DNA from: SB11 sp965222995
Lineage (GTDB): Bacteria; Bacteroidota; Bacteroidia; UBA8524
Direction of reading: 5' to 3'
DNA: 64,000 nucleotides
NCBI GenBank assembly: GCA_965222995.1
Contig: OZ244977.1
Span: 3,472,001 to 3,536,000 of the forward strand
Shown here piece by piece: positions 1 through 8,047 of the stretch; position 1 is the stretch's first letter, and each line of letters starts with the position of its first letter. The notes beneath the pieces were generated by a model. That model saw nothing but the letters and a program-made list of their open reading frames with translations. It did no database searches and was not told where the DNA came from. Both the position numbers and the translations under genes were made by a program.

Positions 1-1212
1 GGACTACAGGACATGAACCAAATTTTTGAGATTGCGCAACAATACAATAGCCGCATCATATTATCCGGCGACCCCAAACAGCACAATTCAGTAAATGCAG
101 GTGATACACTGCGCCAATTACAACAAAAATCCCAACTGCGTCCTGCGGTAGTCAACACCATAGTGCGCCAGCAAAAGAATGAAGAATATCGAGGGGCTAT
201 TCAATCACTAGCGATTGGCAATACTTTAGAAGGCTATCAAAAGTTAGACAGAATGGGTGCGGTAAAAGAGATAGAGGATTCAAAGGAACGCCAAAGTGCC
301 CTTGCCGATGCGTATCTAAAATCTCTAGAACAAAAGCGTTCAGCACTGATTGTTTCACCCTCTCATGTCGAAGGCAATGCAGTAACGCAATCGGTACGTG
401 AGAAATTAAAGGCTACGGGTAAAATCATAGGAGAAGAACGAGTATTTGATACCCATCGTTCTGTTTCCTTTACCGAAGAACAAAAAAAGGATGTGGCACA
501 ATATCAGCAAGGTATGGTGTTGCGTTTTCATCGCCACGTAAAAGGTGGTTTTCAGGCAGGGCAACATTACACGATAGAAAAACGCAGCGATGATGGCAAC
601 ATCTGGGTAAAGGATAGTTTGGATAAAAAAATGCCTTTGCCCATAGAAGCATCAGAACAATTTCAGGTGTATCAACCTAGCCAAACTCCTTTAGCTAAAG
701 GAGACCAAATACGCATTACCAATAATAGTTCTACCCTAGAAGGTTCGCGTTTAAACAACGGGCAGGTATTTGGCGTAAAAGGTTTTTCTCAAGAAGGCAA
801 TATTCAATTGACCAATGGTAAAACCTTGGATAAGGGCTTTACTCATTTTAAGCACGGCTATGTAGAGACTTCCTACGGCTCACAAGGCAAGGATGCAAAG
901 GATGTTTATATCGCTCAATCGGGTTTATCGTATGGAGCTTCGGGGGAAAAGCAATTTTATGTGAGTACGAGTAGAGGTACTGAAAAAGTAGAGATTTACA
1001 CGGATAATAAAATTGAGTTGAAGCAAGCCATTCAGCGGGATACGGAACGTATGACAGCACAGGAATTGGCACAACAAGCGGAGTTGCAACGTACACAACG
1101 CTACCGCAGAGACTACTATAACGAGAATACCAACAGGGTGTATGAGCATGAACGAGTACAACGAAACAGAATTAAAGAACACGTTTCAAAAAATGGACTG
1201 GAAAGGGAATAA
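1..1212 (+). CDS. MobF-type conjugative relaxase/helicase (TraI/TrwC-like), C-terminal part
   Basis: The reading frame is open from the first base, so this is the 3' part of a longer gene whose start lies outside the window. The visible 403 residues are the second half of a RecD-like superfamily 1 helicase. A GDPKQH motif near residue 25 is the Walker B/motif III region, SYGSQGKD near residue 290 matches motif V, and YVSTSRGTEK near residue 320 matches motif VI with its arginine finger. In MobF relaxases such a helicase follows an N-terminal TrwC relaxase domain, which nicks oriT and then unwinds the plasmid strand for transfer. The relaxase domain itself is not in the window, so a stand-alone RecD2-type helicase is possible. 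The gene overlaps the next one by 71 bases. Confidence 0.72.
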   Translation, partial: GLQDMNQIFEIAQQYNSRIILSGDPKQHNSVNAGDTLRQLQQKSQLRPAVVNTIVRQQKNEEYRGAIQSLAIGNTLEGYQKLDRMGAVKEIEDSKERQSALADAYLKSLEQKRSALIVSPSHVEGNAVTQSVREKLKATGKIIGEERVFDTHRSVSFTEEQKKDVAQYQQGMVLRFHRHVKGGFQAGQHYTIEKRSDDGNIWVKDSLDKKMPLPIEASEQFQVYQPSQTPLAKGDQIRITNNSSTLEGSRLNNGQVFGVKGFSQEGNIQLTNGKTLDKGFTHFKHGYVETSYGSQGKDAKDVYIAQSGLSYGASGEKQFYVSTSRGTEKVEIYTDNKIELKQAIQRDTERMTAQELAQQAELQRTQRYRRDYYNENTNRVYEHERVQRNRIKEHVSKNGLERE

Positions 1213-1555
1213 AGGAGCATATACGGAAGATAAAGCCACCAAAAAGGCATTGTTTGGAGTGGAAACGGGTAATCGTTTGGTGCGCCGTTTTCGGTTATAC
1301 CTTAAAAATGGGCAAAGTTTCAGTGTTCCCTATGCCTTATTGCCCATATTGATTTTAGCACCGGATAAAAGCCTTAAAATAAAGGCACAGGGGATTGAGA
1401 TAGTAGTAAAGGGTAGAAGTTTACACCGTATTGAGGAATGGATGAATGAAGAAAAGTTGTTGTGGTTGAAAGAAGCCAATACCACAATGGACGATAATGA
1501 GAAGTATGAGGTGTTTATCAAATCGATTGAGGTAGAGGGGGATTTGGTATTTTAG
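1142..1555 (+). CDS. Conserved hypothetical protein next to relaxase
   Basis: This 137-residue, soluble-looking protein has no signal peptide or membrane segment. It starts inside the end of the relaxase gene (71-base overlap). An alternative ATG at 1193 would shorten the overlap to 20 bases and leave a 120-residue protein starting MDWKGNKG. The centre carries a hydrophobic stretch (VPYALLPILIL) followed by a basic patch and an acidic C-terminus. The 3' end overlaps the end of the convergent gene at 1552-1881. I do not recognise the family. Its position suggests a co-transcribed accessory gene of the conjugative module. Confidence 0.6.
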   Translation: MSMNEYNETELKNTFQKMDWKGNKGAYTEDKATKKALFGVETGNRLVRRFRLYLKNGQSFSVPYALLPILILAPDKSLKIKAQGIEIVVKGRSLHRIEEWMNEEKLLWLKEANTTMDDNEKYEVFIKSIEVEGDLVF

Positions 1556-1881
1556 GCTTTGCCACCCTGTATTACAGGGTAAGGCAATTGGAGGTAGAGA
1601 CGGGTAAAGTAGTCGAGGTTATGTGGGGTTACATTGGGATTGCCCTTGTCTTTTTCTGAAAGCATGGAGGCAATCAGGTGAAAGGCATTATGGATAAAAT
1701 AGGCTTCGTTTTTGGGGTCTGCGGTGTCGCCTAAAAATAGAAGCAAGCGTCTTTTGTCGTAGCGTTTAAGGTAGTCCACTACGTGTTGATGGGCTGCTTC
1801 CACATGGTGGGGATATGCTTCTTTTGTGTACCTATAGGCGTTTTGGGCGGCTATTTTATTGGTTTTATAATGCTGTTGCAT
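1552..1881 (-). CDS. Hypothetical protein, mainly helical
   Basis: A 109-residue protein rich in His, Tyr and Ala, without signal peptide or membrane segment. On its own strand the start is preceded by a purine-rich AAGAGAG about eight bases upstream, which supports the ATG at 1881. Its stop codon overlaps that of the convergent upstream gene. No family is recognised. It sits among relaxase-linked genes and is probably an element accessory gene, but this is inference from context only. Confidence 0.5.
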   Translation of the reverse strand: MQQHYKTNKIAAQNAYRYTKEAYPHHVEAAHQHVVDYLKRYDKRRLLLFLGDTADPKNEAYFIHNAFHLIASMLSEKDKGNPNVTPHNLDYFTRLYLQLPYPVIQGGKA

Positions 1882-1947
1882 AAGGCTCTCTTGCTTTGGG
1901 TTACAGTTATAATTTTAACAGATGTTCCACTTTAAATACAAGGAATT

Positions 1948-2370
1948 ATGAAAGATGATTTTAATAAGGATGACGAAGAGACTAATGATATTTTTAACAA
2001 ACCTTTACAGGATATTACGGAGAAGGATTTGCTCGATAAAATTGAGTTAATGAAAAGTGTGGGCAAGGATGATGACTGGAAAGGAGTTGACCAATACCGC
2101 CATGCGTATTTTGAAAAGAAGGAGTCCTTTGAGGCAAAACTGCACACAAGGGATGCTAATTTTATCATGGGCGACAAAGCAGGAATTCATCCGCAAGACA
2201 GTATGCGTAATATGTACCAACAGGATAATGATAAACGGGCTGAAATGCGAAGGGAAACATTTCGTGAGGTGAAAATTGAGTACCATCAAACCTATAGTAT
2301 ATCAAAATCTTTTGGGGAAGTAAGTAAGGATAAGCCCAAGGAAAAAGAAATGGATATGGACAAAGGATAA
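1948..2370 (+). CDS. Hypothetical acidic, highly charged protein
   Basis: This 140-residue protein is dominated by Asp, Glu and Lys, with a Lys/Asp-rich tail (KDKPKEKEMDMDKG). An AAGGA ribosome-binding site lies seven bases before the ATG. There is no signal peptide or membrane segment. It is followed directly by a 10-bp perfect hairpin that probably ends transcription. I do not recognise the family; the composition suggests a small nucleic-acid-associated or regulatory protein of the element, which is inference. Confidence 0.6.
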   Translation: MKDDFNKDDEETNDIFNKPLQDITEKDLLDKIELMKSVGKDDDWKGVDQYRHAYFEKKESFEAKLHTRDANFIMGDKAGIHPQDSMRNMYQQDNDKRAEMRRETFREVKIEYHQTYSISKSFGEVSKDKPKEKEMDMDKG

Positions 2371-2393
2371 GCCACAAGGCATTGCCTTGTGGC
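2371..2393. terminator. Bidirectional terminator hairpin
   Basis: GCCACAAGGC, a 3-base ATT loop, then GCCTTGTGGC form a perfect 10-bp stem that begins right after the stop codon of the plus-strand gene ending at 2370. It lies 20 bases from the end of the convergent gene at 2413. No strong T-tract follows, so efficiency is uncertain. Confidence 0.65.
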
Positions 2394-2412
2394 TTATAGG
2401 ATGGAGTGTAAT

Positions 2413-2769
2413 CTACCATTCTATTTCAAGCTCACTTGCGATATATCGGGTGGTTTCTTCAAAGGCTAACCATGCGTACCAGTTTTTAAGATCGCCTTCT
2501 GGTTTTAAAGGTTCACCAAAGCTATCTTCCAACTCGAAGCGAAGTTCTTCGATTTCATGGTAGTATCTATCATAGAATTTGCGGGTGTCGACATAGTAGA
2601 TTAAGGAACCTACCGTACCGCTGATACAACCGTGATTAAGCACGTCTGTGATAAAACTGGTAATATCTTCATGTTTCAAGACTTCTTGGGCTACGGCTGC
2701 TTTTAAGCTGTAGGGGTCTTGATTGATGATTGCGTGTAATTGCTCGGTAAGCTGCTGATTGGTTTTCAT
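2413..2769 (-). CDS. Conserved hypothetical protein (possibly DUF7222-like)
   Basis: This 118-residue protein starts with MKTNQQLTEQ and has a strong AAGGAG ribosome-binding site just upstream on the minus strand. A central block (GTVGSLIYYVDTRKFYD) followed by an acidic helix and a C-terminal YIASELEIEW tail resembles small proteins that recur in Bacteroidota mobile elements and phages. The DUF7222 assignment is from memory of the motif and is tentative. No enzymatic motif is visible. It faces the relaxase-linked genes across a terminator hairpin. Confidence 0.55.
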   Translation of the reverse strand: MKTNQQLTEQLHAIINQDPYSLKAAVAQEVLKHEDITSFITDVLNHGCISGTVGSLIYYVDTRKFYDRYYHEIEELRFELEDSFGEPLKPEGDLKNWYAWLAFEETTRYIASELEIEW

Positions 2770-2996
2770 GGGTTTCTCCTTGTTTGAATGAATATGGCTA
2801 TCCCTTCCCGTGGGGTATAAGGAGAAAGGTCAAGGAGGAATGTGCAACAGCATTCCTTGAGGTTTGGACTGCCTCACGGTTCTTTGCCGTTATTCTTTCA
2901 ATACAAGGAGGTAATGGAATTTTGCAGCTTTACTGCAATTCAGCTTAGAAACAGCCTGAAACGCTACATTAAGTTTAAAGCTAATTTCTATTGAAT
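2770..2996. other. Intergenic stretch with an inverted repeat
   Basis: No gene is supported here. Positions 2831-2859 hold an interrupted inverted repeat (CAAGGA-g-GAATG against CATTC-CTTG around an 8-base loop). A second purine-rich AAGGAGG at about 2904-2910 is not followed by a usable open frame. The stretch lies between the promoter side of the gene at 2413-2769 and the attachment-site region, and could hold a regulatory RNA or promoter; this is not shown. Confidence 0.4.
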
Positions 2997-3021
2997 TTGC
3001 GACCCAGAATGCGACTCAAAT
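2997..3021. repeat. Candidate integrase arm-site repeat, left copy
   Basis: The block carries two GCGAC cores 12 bp apart (GCGACCCAGAAT then GCGACTCAAA). A near-identical block lies at 3226-3250 in the same orientation, on the other side of the tRNA-Arg half. Paired short repeats flanking an attachment core are typical of tyrosine-integrase arm-type sites. Confidence 0.5.
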
Positions 3022-3064
3022 ACTTTTTGAGATTGTTGAAAATCACTGAAAGTGTTGATGGAAG

Positions 3065-3109
3065 TGGCGCGCTCGGGAGGATTCGAACCCCCGACCTCCT
3101 GATCCGTAG
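3065..3109 (-). other. Truncated tRNA-Arg(ACG) 3' half, attachment-site core
   Basis: On the minus strand the sequence runs from the anticodon loop (CTACGGA, anticodon ACG) through the 3' anticodon stem TCAGG, the variable loop and the T-arm (GGGGG-TTCGAAT-CCTCC) to the acceptor strand CGAGCGC, discriminator G and an encoded CCA. Upstream of the loop neither a matching 5' anticodon stem nor a GCGCTCG acceptor strand is present, so this is not a functional tRNA. Identity starting in the anticodon loop is the standard footprint of tRNA-targeting integrases. The P4-type integrase starts 95 bases away and is its likely user. Confidence 0.85.
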
Positions 3110-3203
3110 TCGGTGTTGTCGTTACTATATGAACCTTGACGAAACACCCTAAACTACTGTAAACTATAAGAATAGTTCACTTTTATGGTTCGGAAGGTTT
3201 CAC

Positions 3204-4511
3204 ATGGTTTCACACAGTTCAAGCAGTTTTGCGACCCAAAATGCGACCCAAAACAATACTATCGCTTTTACGGATGTAGCTATCCGAAATCTTAAACCTG
3301 CTGAAAAACGAATTACCTATAATGCTAAAGGAATGTCAGGGTTTGGTATTCGTGTTTCCCCCTCTGGGCGTAAGGTGTTCTTTTATAAGTTTCGGTTTGA
3401 CCGTAAGGAATACCGACTCTCGTTGGGACGTTATCCCGAAGTCCAACTTCGTGAAGCACGAAAAAAATATAGTGAAGCTGCCGAACTATTAGAGCAAGGG
3501 ATTAATCCTGCTGCTAAAGAGAAAAAAAGAAAGTCTAAGGTGCTTTCTGTTACTGCTCTGATTGATAAATATGAGGCGTTTTGTTTAGCACAGGGTAAAA
3601 AATCTACTAGCGAAGAAATTCGAGCTTTGCGCAAGGATTTATTAGGTATTGGTTCGCGGTCTGTAGGTGATATTGATACGGGTGATATTCAAGAGATATT
3701 GACCTCTGTAATCAATCGTAGTCATGGAAAGAAAAAGAATATAAAGAAGGGTGCACCACAGATGGCTAATCATTTGTATCGCTATATGCACCGTATGTTT
3801 AGTTTGGCAGTACAATGGGGGCATATCGCTGTTAACCCTGTTTCTGCTGTAGATAAGCCTGCTGCATCCCCTCCTCGCTCTCGTGTACTTTCTACGGCTG
3901 AAATTTATCAGTTTTGGCACGGGTTACAGGAAACGTCTTTAGAAATTCAAACAAAATTAGCCTTCAAGTTTATGATTTGTACGGTGCAGCGGGGTATTGA
4001 TGTACGCTCTATGGTATGGACGGATGTAGATTTCCATAGTGGTTTATGGACGGTTCCTATGCCTAAGAATAAAAGAGCATGGCGTATTCCTTTGAATACT
4101 CATGCACTTACTATTTTGGATGAGGTAAAGAAGGTATCGGAAGGTTTTGAGCGTCCATTTTCTTTTTCAGAAAAGGGTAAAATGGCTAAAAATGTTTTGC
4201 ATCAGGGAATACGTAGAGAATTGAAGACTTTGGGTATTGCTCATTTTACGCCGCACGATTTACGCCGTACTGCTGCTACGCTTTTAGCTGCGGTGGGTTG
4301 TCCTCGCTATTGGGTGGTATTGATGCTGAATCATACGGATGGAACGGTTACTAGCATTTACGATCAGTATTCGTATGATGCTGAAAAGCGGAAAGCGGTG
4401 GTGGTGCTTGATTTTGTTTTGTCTCGCATTTTGGAGGCTAAGGAGGTGGATAATGTCCCTACTCTGGATAGTATTCGGGAAATGGTGAGTGAGGCAGATT
4501 TATTGAAATAG
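3204..4511 (+). CDS. Tyrosine recombinase, P4/CP4-57-type integrase
   Basis: A 435-residue site-specific recombinase that would insert and excise the element at a tRNA gene. Residues about 20-110 match the DUF4102 arm-binding domain (SGFGIRV, KVFFYKFRF, LGRYPEVQLREAR). A core-binding domain follows, then the catalytic domain. The box I arginine is in QRGIDVR near residue 263, HDLRR lies near residue 350, and the nucleophilic tyrosine is in SIYDQY near residue 383. The LNH that usually reads LGH is a mild variation. The ATG at 3204 is chosen because CGGAAGG lies seven bases upstream. The first codons contain the right-hand copy of the candidate arm-site repeat. Its immediate neighbour is the truncated tRNA-Arg. 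Confidence 0.93.
   Translation: MVSHSSSSFATQNATQNNTIAFTDVAIRNLKPAEKRITYNAKGMSGFGIRVSPSGRKVFFYKFRFDRKEYRLSLGRYPEVQLREARKKYSEAAELLEQGINPAAKEKKRKSKVLSVTALIDKYEAFCLAQGKKSTSEEIRALRKDLLGIGSRSVGDIDTGDIQEILTSVINRSHGKKKNIKKGAPQMANHLYRYMHRMFSLAVQWGHIAVNPVSAVDKPAASPPRSRVLSTAEIYQFWHGLQETSLEIQTKLAFKFMICTVQRGIDVRSMVWTDVDFHSGLWTVPMPKNKRAWRIPLNTHALTILDEVKKVSEGFERPFSFSEKGKMAKNVLHQGIRRELKTLGIAHFTPHDLRRTAATLLAAVGCPRYWVVLMLNHTDGTVTSIYDQYSYDAEKRKAVVVLDFVLSRILEAKEVDNVPTLDSIREMVSEADLLK
3226..3250. repeat. Candidate integrase arm-site repeat, right copy
   Basis: Two GCGACCCAAAA units 12 bp apart, in the same orientation as the block at 2997-3021. The copy lies inside the first codons of the integrase gene, 117 bp from the tRNA anticodon-loop boundary, so integrase binding here could also affect its own expression. 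Confidence 0.5.
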
Positions 4512-4516
4512 GGCTT

Positions 4517-4762
4517 TTACTGGTTTTCTCTGCTGTCTAGCCATTGTTGTATGTCTTTTATTCTCCAGCCTTTGACTTTGCCTTTGATGGTGTGCATTTG
4601 TGGAAATGTACCTTGTATGCGCATTCTGTAGCGTTCTGTTCTGGAGAGTCCAGTAATACGCTCTACGGTGCTTTCATCGATAAAGCCGTTGAGTTGTATG
4701 TGAAGTGCTGCTGCAATGTCGTGGGGTTTTACTTGGCTGAGTATTTCGGTAAGGTCAGTCAT
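4517..4762 (-). CDS. AlpA-like helix-turn-helix regulator/excisionase
   Basis: An 81-residue DNA-binding protein. Residues about 30-75 fit the AlpA (prophage CP4-57 regulatory) family: an ITGLSRTERYRM recognition region, a hydrophobic turn, then GWRIKDIQQWLDSR. Such proteins act as excisionases or switch on integrase expression. It is convergent with the integrase, with the two stop codons only a few bases apart, which fits control of the same excision decision. The N-terminal 30 residues are not part of the usual AlpA core. Confidence 0.8.
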   Translation of the reverse strand: MTDLTEILSQVKPHDIAAALHIQLNGFIDESTVERITGLSRTERYRMRIQGTFPQMHTIKGKVKGWRIKDIQQWLDSRENQ

Positions 4763-4783
4763 GGTGTAATTTCTTTCTTAGAT

Positions 4784-4815
4784 AAAAACGCCCTTTTGAA
4801 AATCAAAAGGGCGTT
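4784..4815 (-). terminator. Rho-independent terminator after ssb
   Basis: AACGCCCTTTTGA and TCAAAAGGGCGTT form a perfect 13-bp stem around a 3-base loop, with a run of A on the left that reads as T on the minus strand. It lies between the end of the ssb-like gene and the start of the AlpA-like gene. Confidence 0.8.
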
Positions 4816-4840
4816 GGGCTTGTATGAATTGTTTAGGTAA

Positions 4841-5212
4841 TTATTGGGTTACGGGTTCGGGTTCTTCTTTTGGTGTGAATGCTGCTGTTTCAATCTGTTT
4901 GGCGATTATACTGGCTTTTTTAAAGGTATATTCTTTATCGTCCAATGTTTTGGCTTTAATAAATTCATAGTTTAAATAGCCTGTGATTTTTAGGCGGTCT
5001 TTGGTGGTGAGTTCTTTGTATTGGTCTATAAGGTCTGCTTTGAAAACTAAGACATCATGAAATATGGCTTTGCGTTGCTGCCACTCATCATTTTGGTCTT
5101 TGTAGCTTTCTTGGGTGGCTAATCCAAAGGCTAAGAAGGGTGTTTTGCCATTTTCGATATGTATCGGGGCTTTTGAGGGATAGCCTTTTAGTTCTACGGT
5201 GTTATTACTCAT
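4841..5212 (-). CDS. ssb: Single-stranded DNA-binding protein
   Basis: A 123-residue OB-fold protein of the SSB family. It opens with MSNNTVELKGYPS and has beta-strand-like segments typical of SSB (PFLAFGLATQESY, FHDVLVFKADLIDQY, LKITGYLNYEF), and ends in a short acidic tail that lacks the canonical DDDIPF tip. The start at 5212 is preferred over an upstream one at 5296 because AAAAGGA lies directly before it and homologous SSBs begin there. Mobile elements often carry their own SSB to protect transferred strands. It is upstream of the AlpA-like gene on the same strand. Confidence 0.8.
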   Translation of the reverse strand: MSNNTVELKGYPSKAPIHIENGKTPFLAFGLATQESYKDQNDEWQQRKAIFHDVLVFKADLIDQYKELTTKDRLKITGYLNYEFIKAKTLDDKEYTFKKASIIAKQIETAAFTPKEEPEPVTQ

Positions 5213-5285
5213 TGTTTGTTTCCTTTTACTGGTTATTTCTAGGCTTTTATTCCTATCGTATTTTACTGCTGCTGTCAAGTTTTGC

Positions 5286-6047
5286 TTACAGGTCAAACAA
5301 GTTCATTTGTTCTGTTGGTGGCTGTTCTTGTTTTTTGTTGGTTCGGTAATCTAAAATTATGGGTGGTGGTTCGGGGGTGTTGGATTTCCACTTTTGGGCG
5401 TTGTTCCATTCTATGGATTGTTCTTTTTCTATGGGCTGTATGCCCCATTTTTTGGTGTTGATATGCCAACCGCCGTACCAGTCGCCTTTTAGGGTGTCCA
5501 TCCAGTTAATTTCTGCGCTTAGATTATGAAAGAACATATTGAGGGCTGCCATTTTGGTGCAGGTGGGGCTAATGTCGTTGCCAACGAATAGGTTTTTGGG
5601 GTGGTCTTTTCCAAAGTTTAATAGGGTTCTCCCTGAGCCGCAGGCGGGGTCATAGACGGTTTGGTTTTCTATGGGGTCGGTGGCTTGTAGTTTTGTCAGT
5701 AAGCTGCAAACAGGGTCAGGCGTAAAATACTGCCCTTGTTTGCAGCTTGAAATATGCTGCTGGAAATATTCGCCTAGTGGGTCGCTATAGGGGTTGGTTC
5801 TTAGGTGCATTTGGTATTCTGCTAGGATTTTGGGGAAGGTGTGTATTTCTTCTTTGTTGTAAGGCTTGATGGTGTCCATATATAGTAGTTCGTTTTCGAG
5901 GTCTTTTTTCTGGATCTTGCTTTCTAGGTTGATGGTATGGTAGGCGCATACGGATAGGGTTAGAAGGTCGTTAAAGGCTTTGCTTAATGTATGCCGATTG
6001 CTCAAGCTATTGATGTGTTTTGCCATGCGATTGAAGTGTTGGCTCAT
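5286..6047 (-). CDS. N-6 adenine DNA methylase-like protein lacking motif IV
   Basis: A 253-residue protein with an HsdM-type methyltransferase fold. QYFTPDPVCSLL leads into motif I (YDPACGSGRTLLNF), followed by FVGNDISPTCTKMAALNMF. The catalytic NPPY/NPPF motif IV expected after this region is absent; the chain continues DTLKGDWYGGWHIN and then a Pro/Gln-rich tail. Ribosome binding (AAAGGAATAAGACC) supports the ATG at 6047 rather than the longer frame to 6161. The protein may bind S-adenosylmethionine or DNA without methylating. Similar short orphan methylases occur beside ssb and relaxase genes of Bacteroidota elements; the role is inferred. Confidence 0.72.
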   Translation of the reverse strand: MSQHFNRMAKHINSLSNRHTLSKAFNDLLTLSVCAYHTINLESKIQKKDLENELLYMDTIKPYNKEEIHTFPKILAEYQMHLRTNPYSDPLGEYFQQHISSCKQGQYFTPDPVCSLLTKLQATDPIENQTVYDPACGSGRTLLNFGKDHPKNLFVGNDISPTCTKMAALNMFFHNLSAEINWMDTLKGDWYGGWHINTKKWGIQPIEKEQSIEWNNAQKWKSNTPEPPPIILDYRTNKKQEQPPTEQMNLFDL

Positions 6048-6413
6048 GGTCTTATTCCTTTCTTTGATAAATGGGTATAGGGTTGCGCCTGCAACTCTTG
6101 GTGGTTCGCCTGAGAACGGGGTAGCAAGGTCAATCTGTGGGGTATCTCCCGTGCTGCACAAACGAAGTGCGGAAGCTTGGGGGTACGGATTGATGGCGCA
6201 AGGGCAATGCCCTTAGCTCTTTTATGGTTTTTGGGTGTTTATGGGGAAGGATTATATTCCTATTACAGTAAGATTGTCAACCAAATTCTTTTCATCGAAT
6301 TTAACTGCGAATTAATTGTGATAATGAACTCTATGATTATATTGCGTTCATTGCATTGTCAAAAAACATTGCGATTGCATTTTATCATTTAAAAACAATT
6401 AATTATTCTATCT
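6048..6413. other. Intergenic region, divergent promoters likely
   Basis: About 365 bases separate the minus-strand methylase-like gene from the plus-strand secreted-protein gene. No coding frame is credible: the frames reaching into it are extensions or shadows of the methylase gene. The right half is AT-rich and should hold the promoter for the gene at 6414, but I could not identify a convincing TAnnTTTG box. Confidence 0.4.
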
Positions 6414-7217
6414 ATGAGAAAAACATGGACTTTCAGAAAGGCATCACGTCTGGTGTCTGCTGCACTCTTCTTTGCTGTTGCATTTCTTTTTGTATCACAA
6501 AATAGTTTTGCTCAATTCACTCCCTGTGCAGTTACACCAGGCATTCCTAATGCCCAGCAAATGGAGTTTGGGGCAAACAACAAAATTATGATGGGCGGCT
6601 ACGGCACAAATGACGGTTCTATTTGCTGGAATTGTTACAGCGATAGTACATTTTATGGACGTGCACGCTCCTATAATATGCCTTCGATGGGCTTCCCCGG
6701 TGGATCACCAGTGCCGCATTGGAGTTCACGAATTATGCAGGATATGGTTTCAGGGGTATTCAGATTACAAAATGGACAAAACTCAGTATGTTATGATTCA
6801 ATACAGTGGAATAATGGCATATCTATTCGCTTGGATGGTTCTGTTGGCATTGGTACTGACCAAACTTTTGGTTACAAACTAGCGGTGAATGGCTCATTGA
6901 TTTCACGAAATGATGTGCGTGTAACACAAGCTGGCGTTAGCTGGCCTGATTATGTGTTTACACCCTCATACCGTTTAAAGCCTCTGTTTGTTTTAGAGCA
7001 GGAAATTGACAGTATTGGTCATTTGCCTGAAATTCCAAGTGCGCTTGAAGTAGAAGAAAACGGTCTTTCCTTGCCACAAATGGATGCGCTTTTGCTTAAA
7101 AAAGTTGAAGAATTAACGCTTTATACCATAGACCAGCAAAAACAAATTGAAGCCTTAAAAAAGCAAAATGACGAACTAAAAGAGTTGGTTGAAGGTCTTT
7201 TAGAAAAGAAAGAATAA
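6414..7217 (+). CDS. Secreted tail-fibre/autochaperone-like protein
   Basis: A 267-residue exported protein. The signal peptide covers residues 1 to about 34, ending NSFAQ. A Cys/Trp-containing middle (SICWNCYSDS) follows. The C-terminal half has the hallmarks of Bacteroidota proteins related to phage tail-fibre chaperone domains: VGIGTDQTFGYKLAVNGS, then YRLKPLFVLEQEID, LPEIPS, and a terminal coiled coil (LYTIDQQKQIEALKKQNDELK) with Glu/Lys heptads. These proteins probably form trimeric surface fibres. It heads a block of three exported proteins (6414-10789). No sorting domain is present. Confidence 0.7.
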   Translation: MRKTWTFRKASRLVSAALFFAVAFLFVSQNSFAQFTPCAVTPGIPNAQQMEFGANNKIMMGGYGTNDGSICWNCYSDSTFYGRARSYNMPSMGFPGGSPVPHWSSRIMQDMVSGVFRLQNGQNSVCYDSIQWNNGISIRLDGSVGIGTDQTFGYKLAVNGSLISRNDVRVTQAGVSWPDYVFTPSYRLKPLFVLEQEIDSIGHLPEIPSALEVEENGLSLPQMDALLLKKVEELTLYTIDQQKQIEALKKQNDELKELVEGLLEKKE

Positions 7218-7240
7218 ATTTGAAGATATAAACATTGTCA

Positions 7241-8044
7241 ATGCGTTTTCTTTTACTATGTATATCCGCAGTCTGCTTGGTTTTGTCAGTATCTCAATGC
7301 AAACCCAGAAATGAGTGCAATGATCCGACAAACCCAGAATGTGATAATTATGATCCATGTTATGGGGTAGAAAGGTTATCTGGAGATTTTTACATCTACG
7401 AATCAAGTTTTGTTTATGATGAAAACTGGCGTCCCTACTCCACAGATACAATAACATCAGGAGGAGCAATATTTGTCGCAAAAGATAATGATGCCACTTA
7501 CGAATGGAAAATAGGTTCGGAAATCATCACCACTAAATCATTTTTCAGAAAAGATTTTCCTGATGATATACCCGTACCTGTTACCCTTAGAGTGAAACGG
7601 AATAAAAATTTTGGGTGTTTTTCTAATGGAGACAGCACAGCATCATCATCACGCTTTTTATATGCTTTAAGACAACCTGAGAAAATCAGAGTGTTTGGAT
7701 GTTTTCAAGGTTATAACACAAAGAATGAAAAAGATACTTTCACGGTATGTATCACTTGGAATGACTCCTTTTCAGAAAATGCAAAATATATAAGTGTTGA
7801 TGGCTTAATAAAGGACAACTCTGAGTGCAGGTTTGGAAAATTATTTTTGAGAAATCAATCACAAGATGGTTTCAAGCAATTATACTTTTTTGTAAACACT
7901 ATCAAATGTGGTTATTTTCCCGAAGCTCTTATCCGAACTGACAGCGTTGCTTACAACGACATATACATAGATTTTTCTATCCAAAAAGATGACGACCTGA
8001 ATAACAGGCGAAAAGAAACCTTCATTGGCTATCGATTACAATAA
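7241..8044 (+). CDS. Putative lipoprotein
   Basis: A 267-residue protein with a lipoprotein signal: a hydrophobic stretch ending LSVSQC puts the lipidated cysteine at residue 20. Several cysteines follow (NECNDP, PECDNYDPCYG) and later CFSNGD and CFQGYN. The ATG at 7241 is preferred over the TTG two codons upstream. It lies 23 bases after the fibre-like gene and 3 bases before the T9SS protein, so the three are probably co-transcribed. I do not recognise the family. Confidence 0.65.
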   Translation: MRFLLLCISAVCLVLSVSQCKPRNECNDPTNPECDNYDPCYGVERLSGDFYIYESSFVYDENWRPYSTDTITSGGAIFVAKDNDATYEWKIGSEIITTKSFFRKDFPDDIPVPVTLRVKRNKNFGCFSNGDSTASSSRFLYALRQPEKIRVFGCFQGYNTKNEKDTFTVCITWNDSFSENAKYISVDGLIKDNSECRFGKLFLRNQSQDGFKQLYFFVNTIKCGYFPEALIRTDSVAYNDIYIDFSIQKDDDLNNRRKETFIGYRLQ

Positions 8045-8047
8045 CCT

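Noticed and set aside
3065..3109. Complete functional tRNA gene
   Set aside because: The 5' acceptor strand, D-arm and full anticodon stem are missing on the upstream side.
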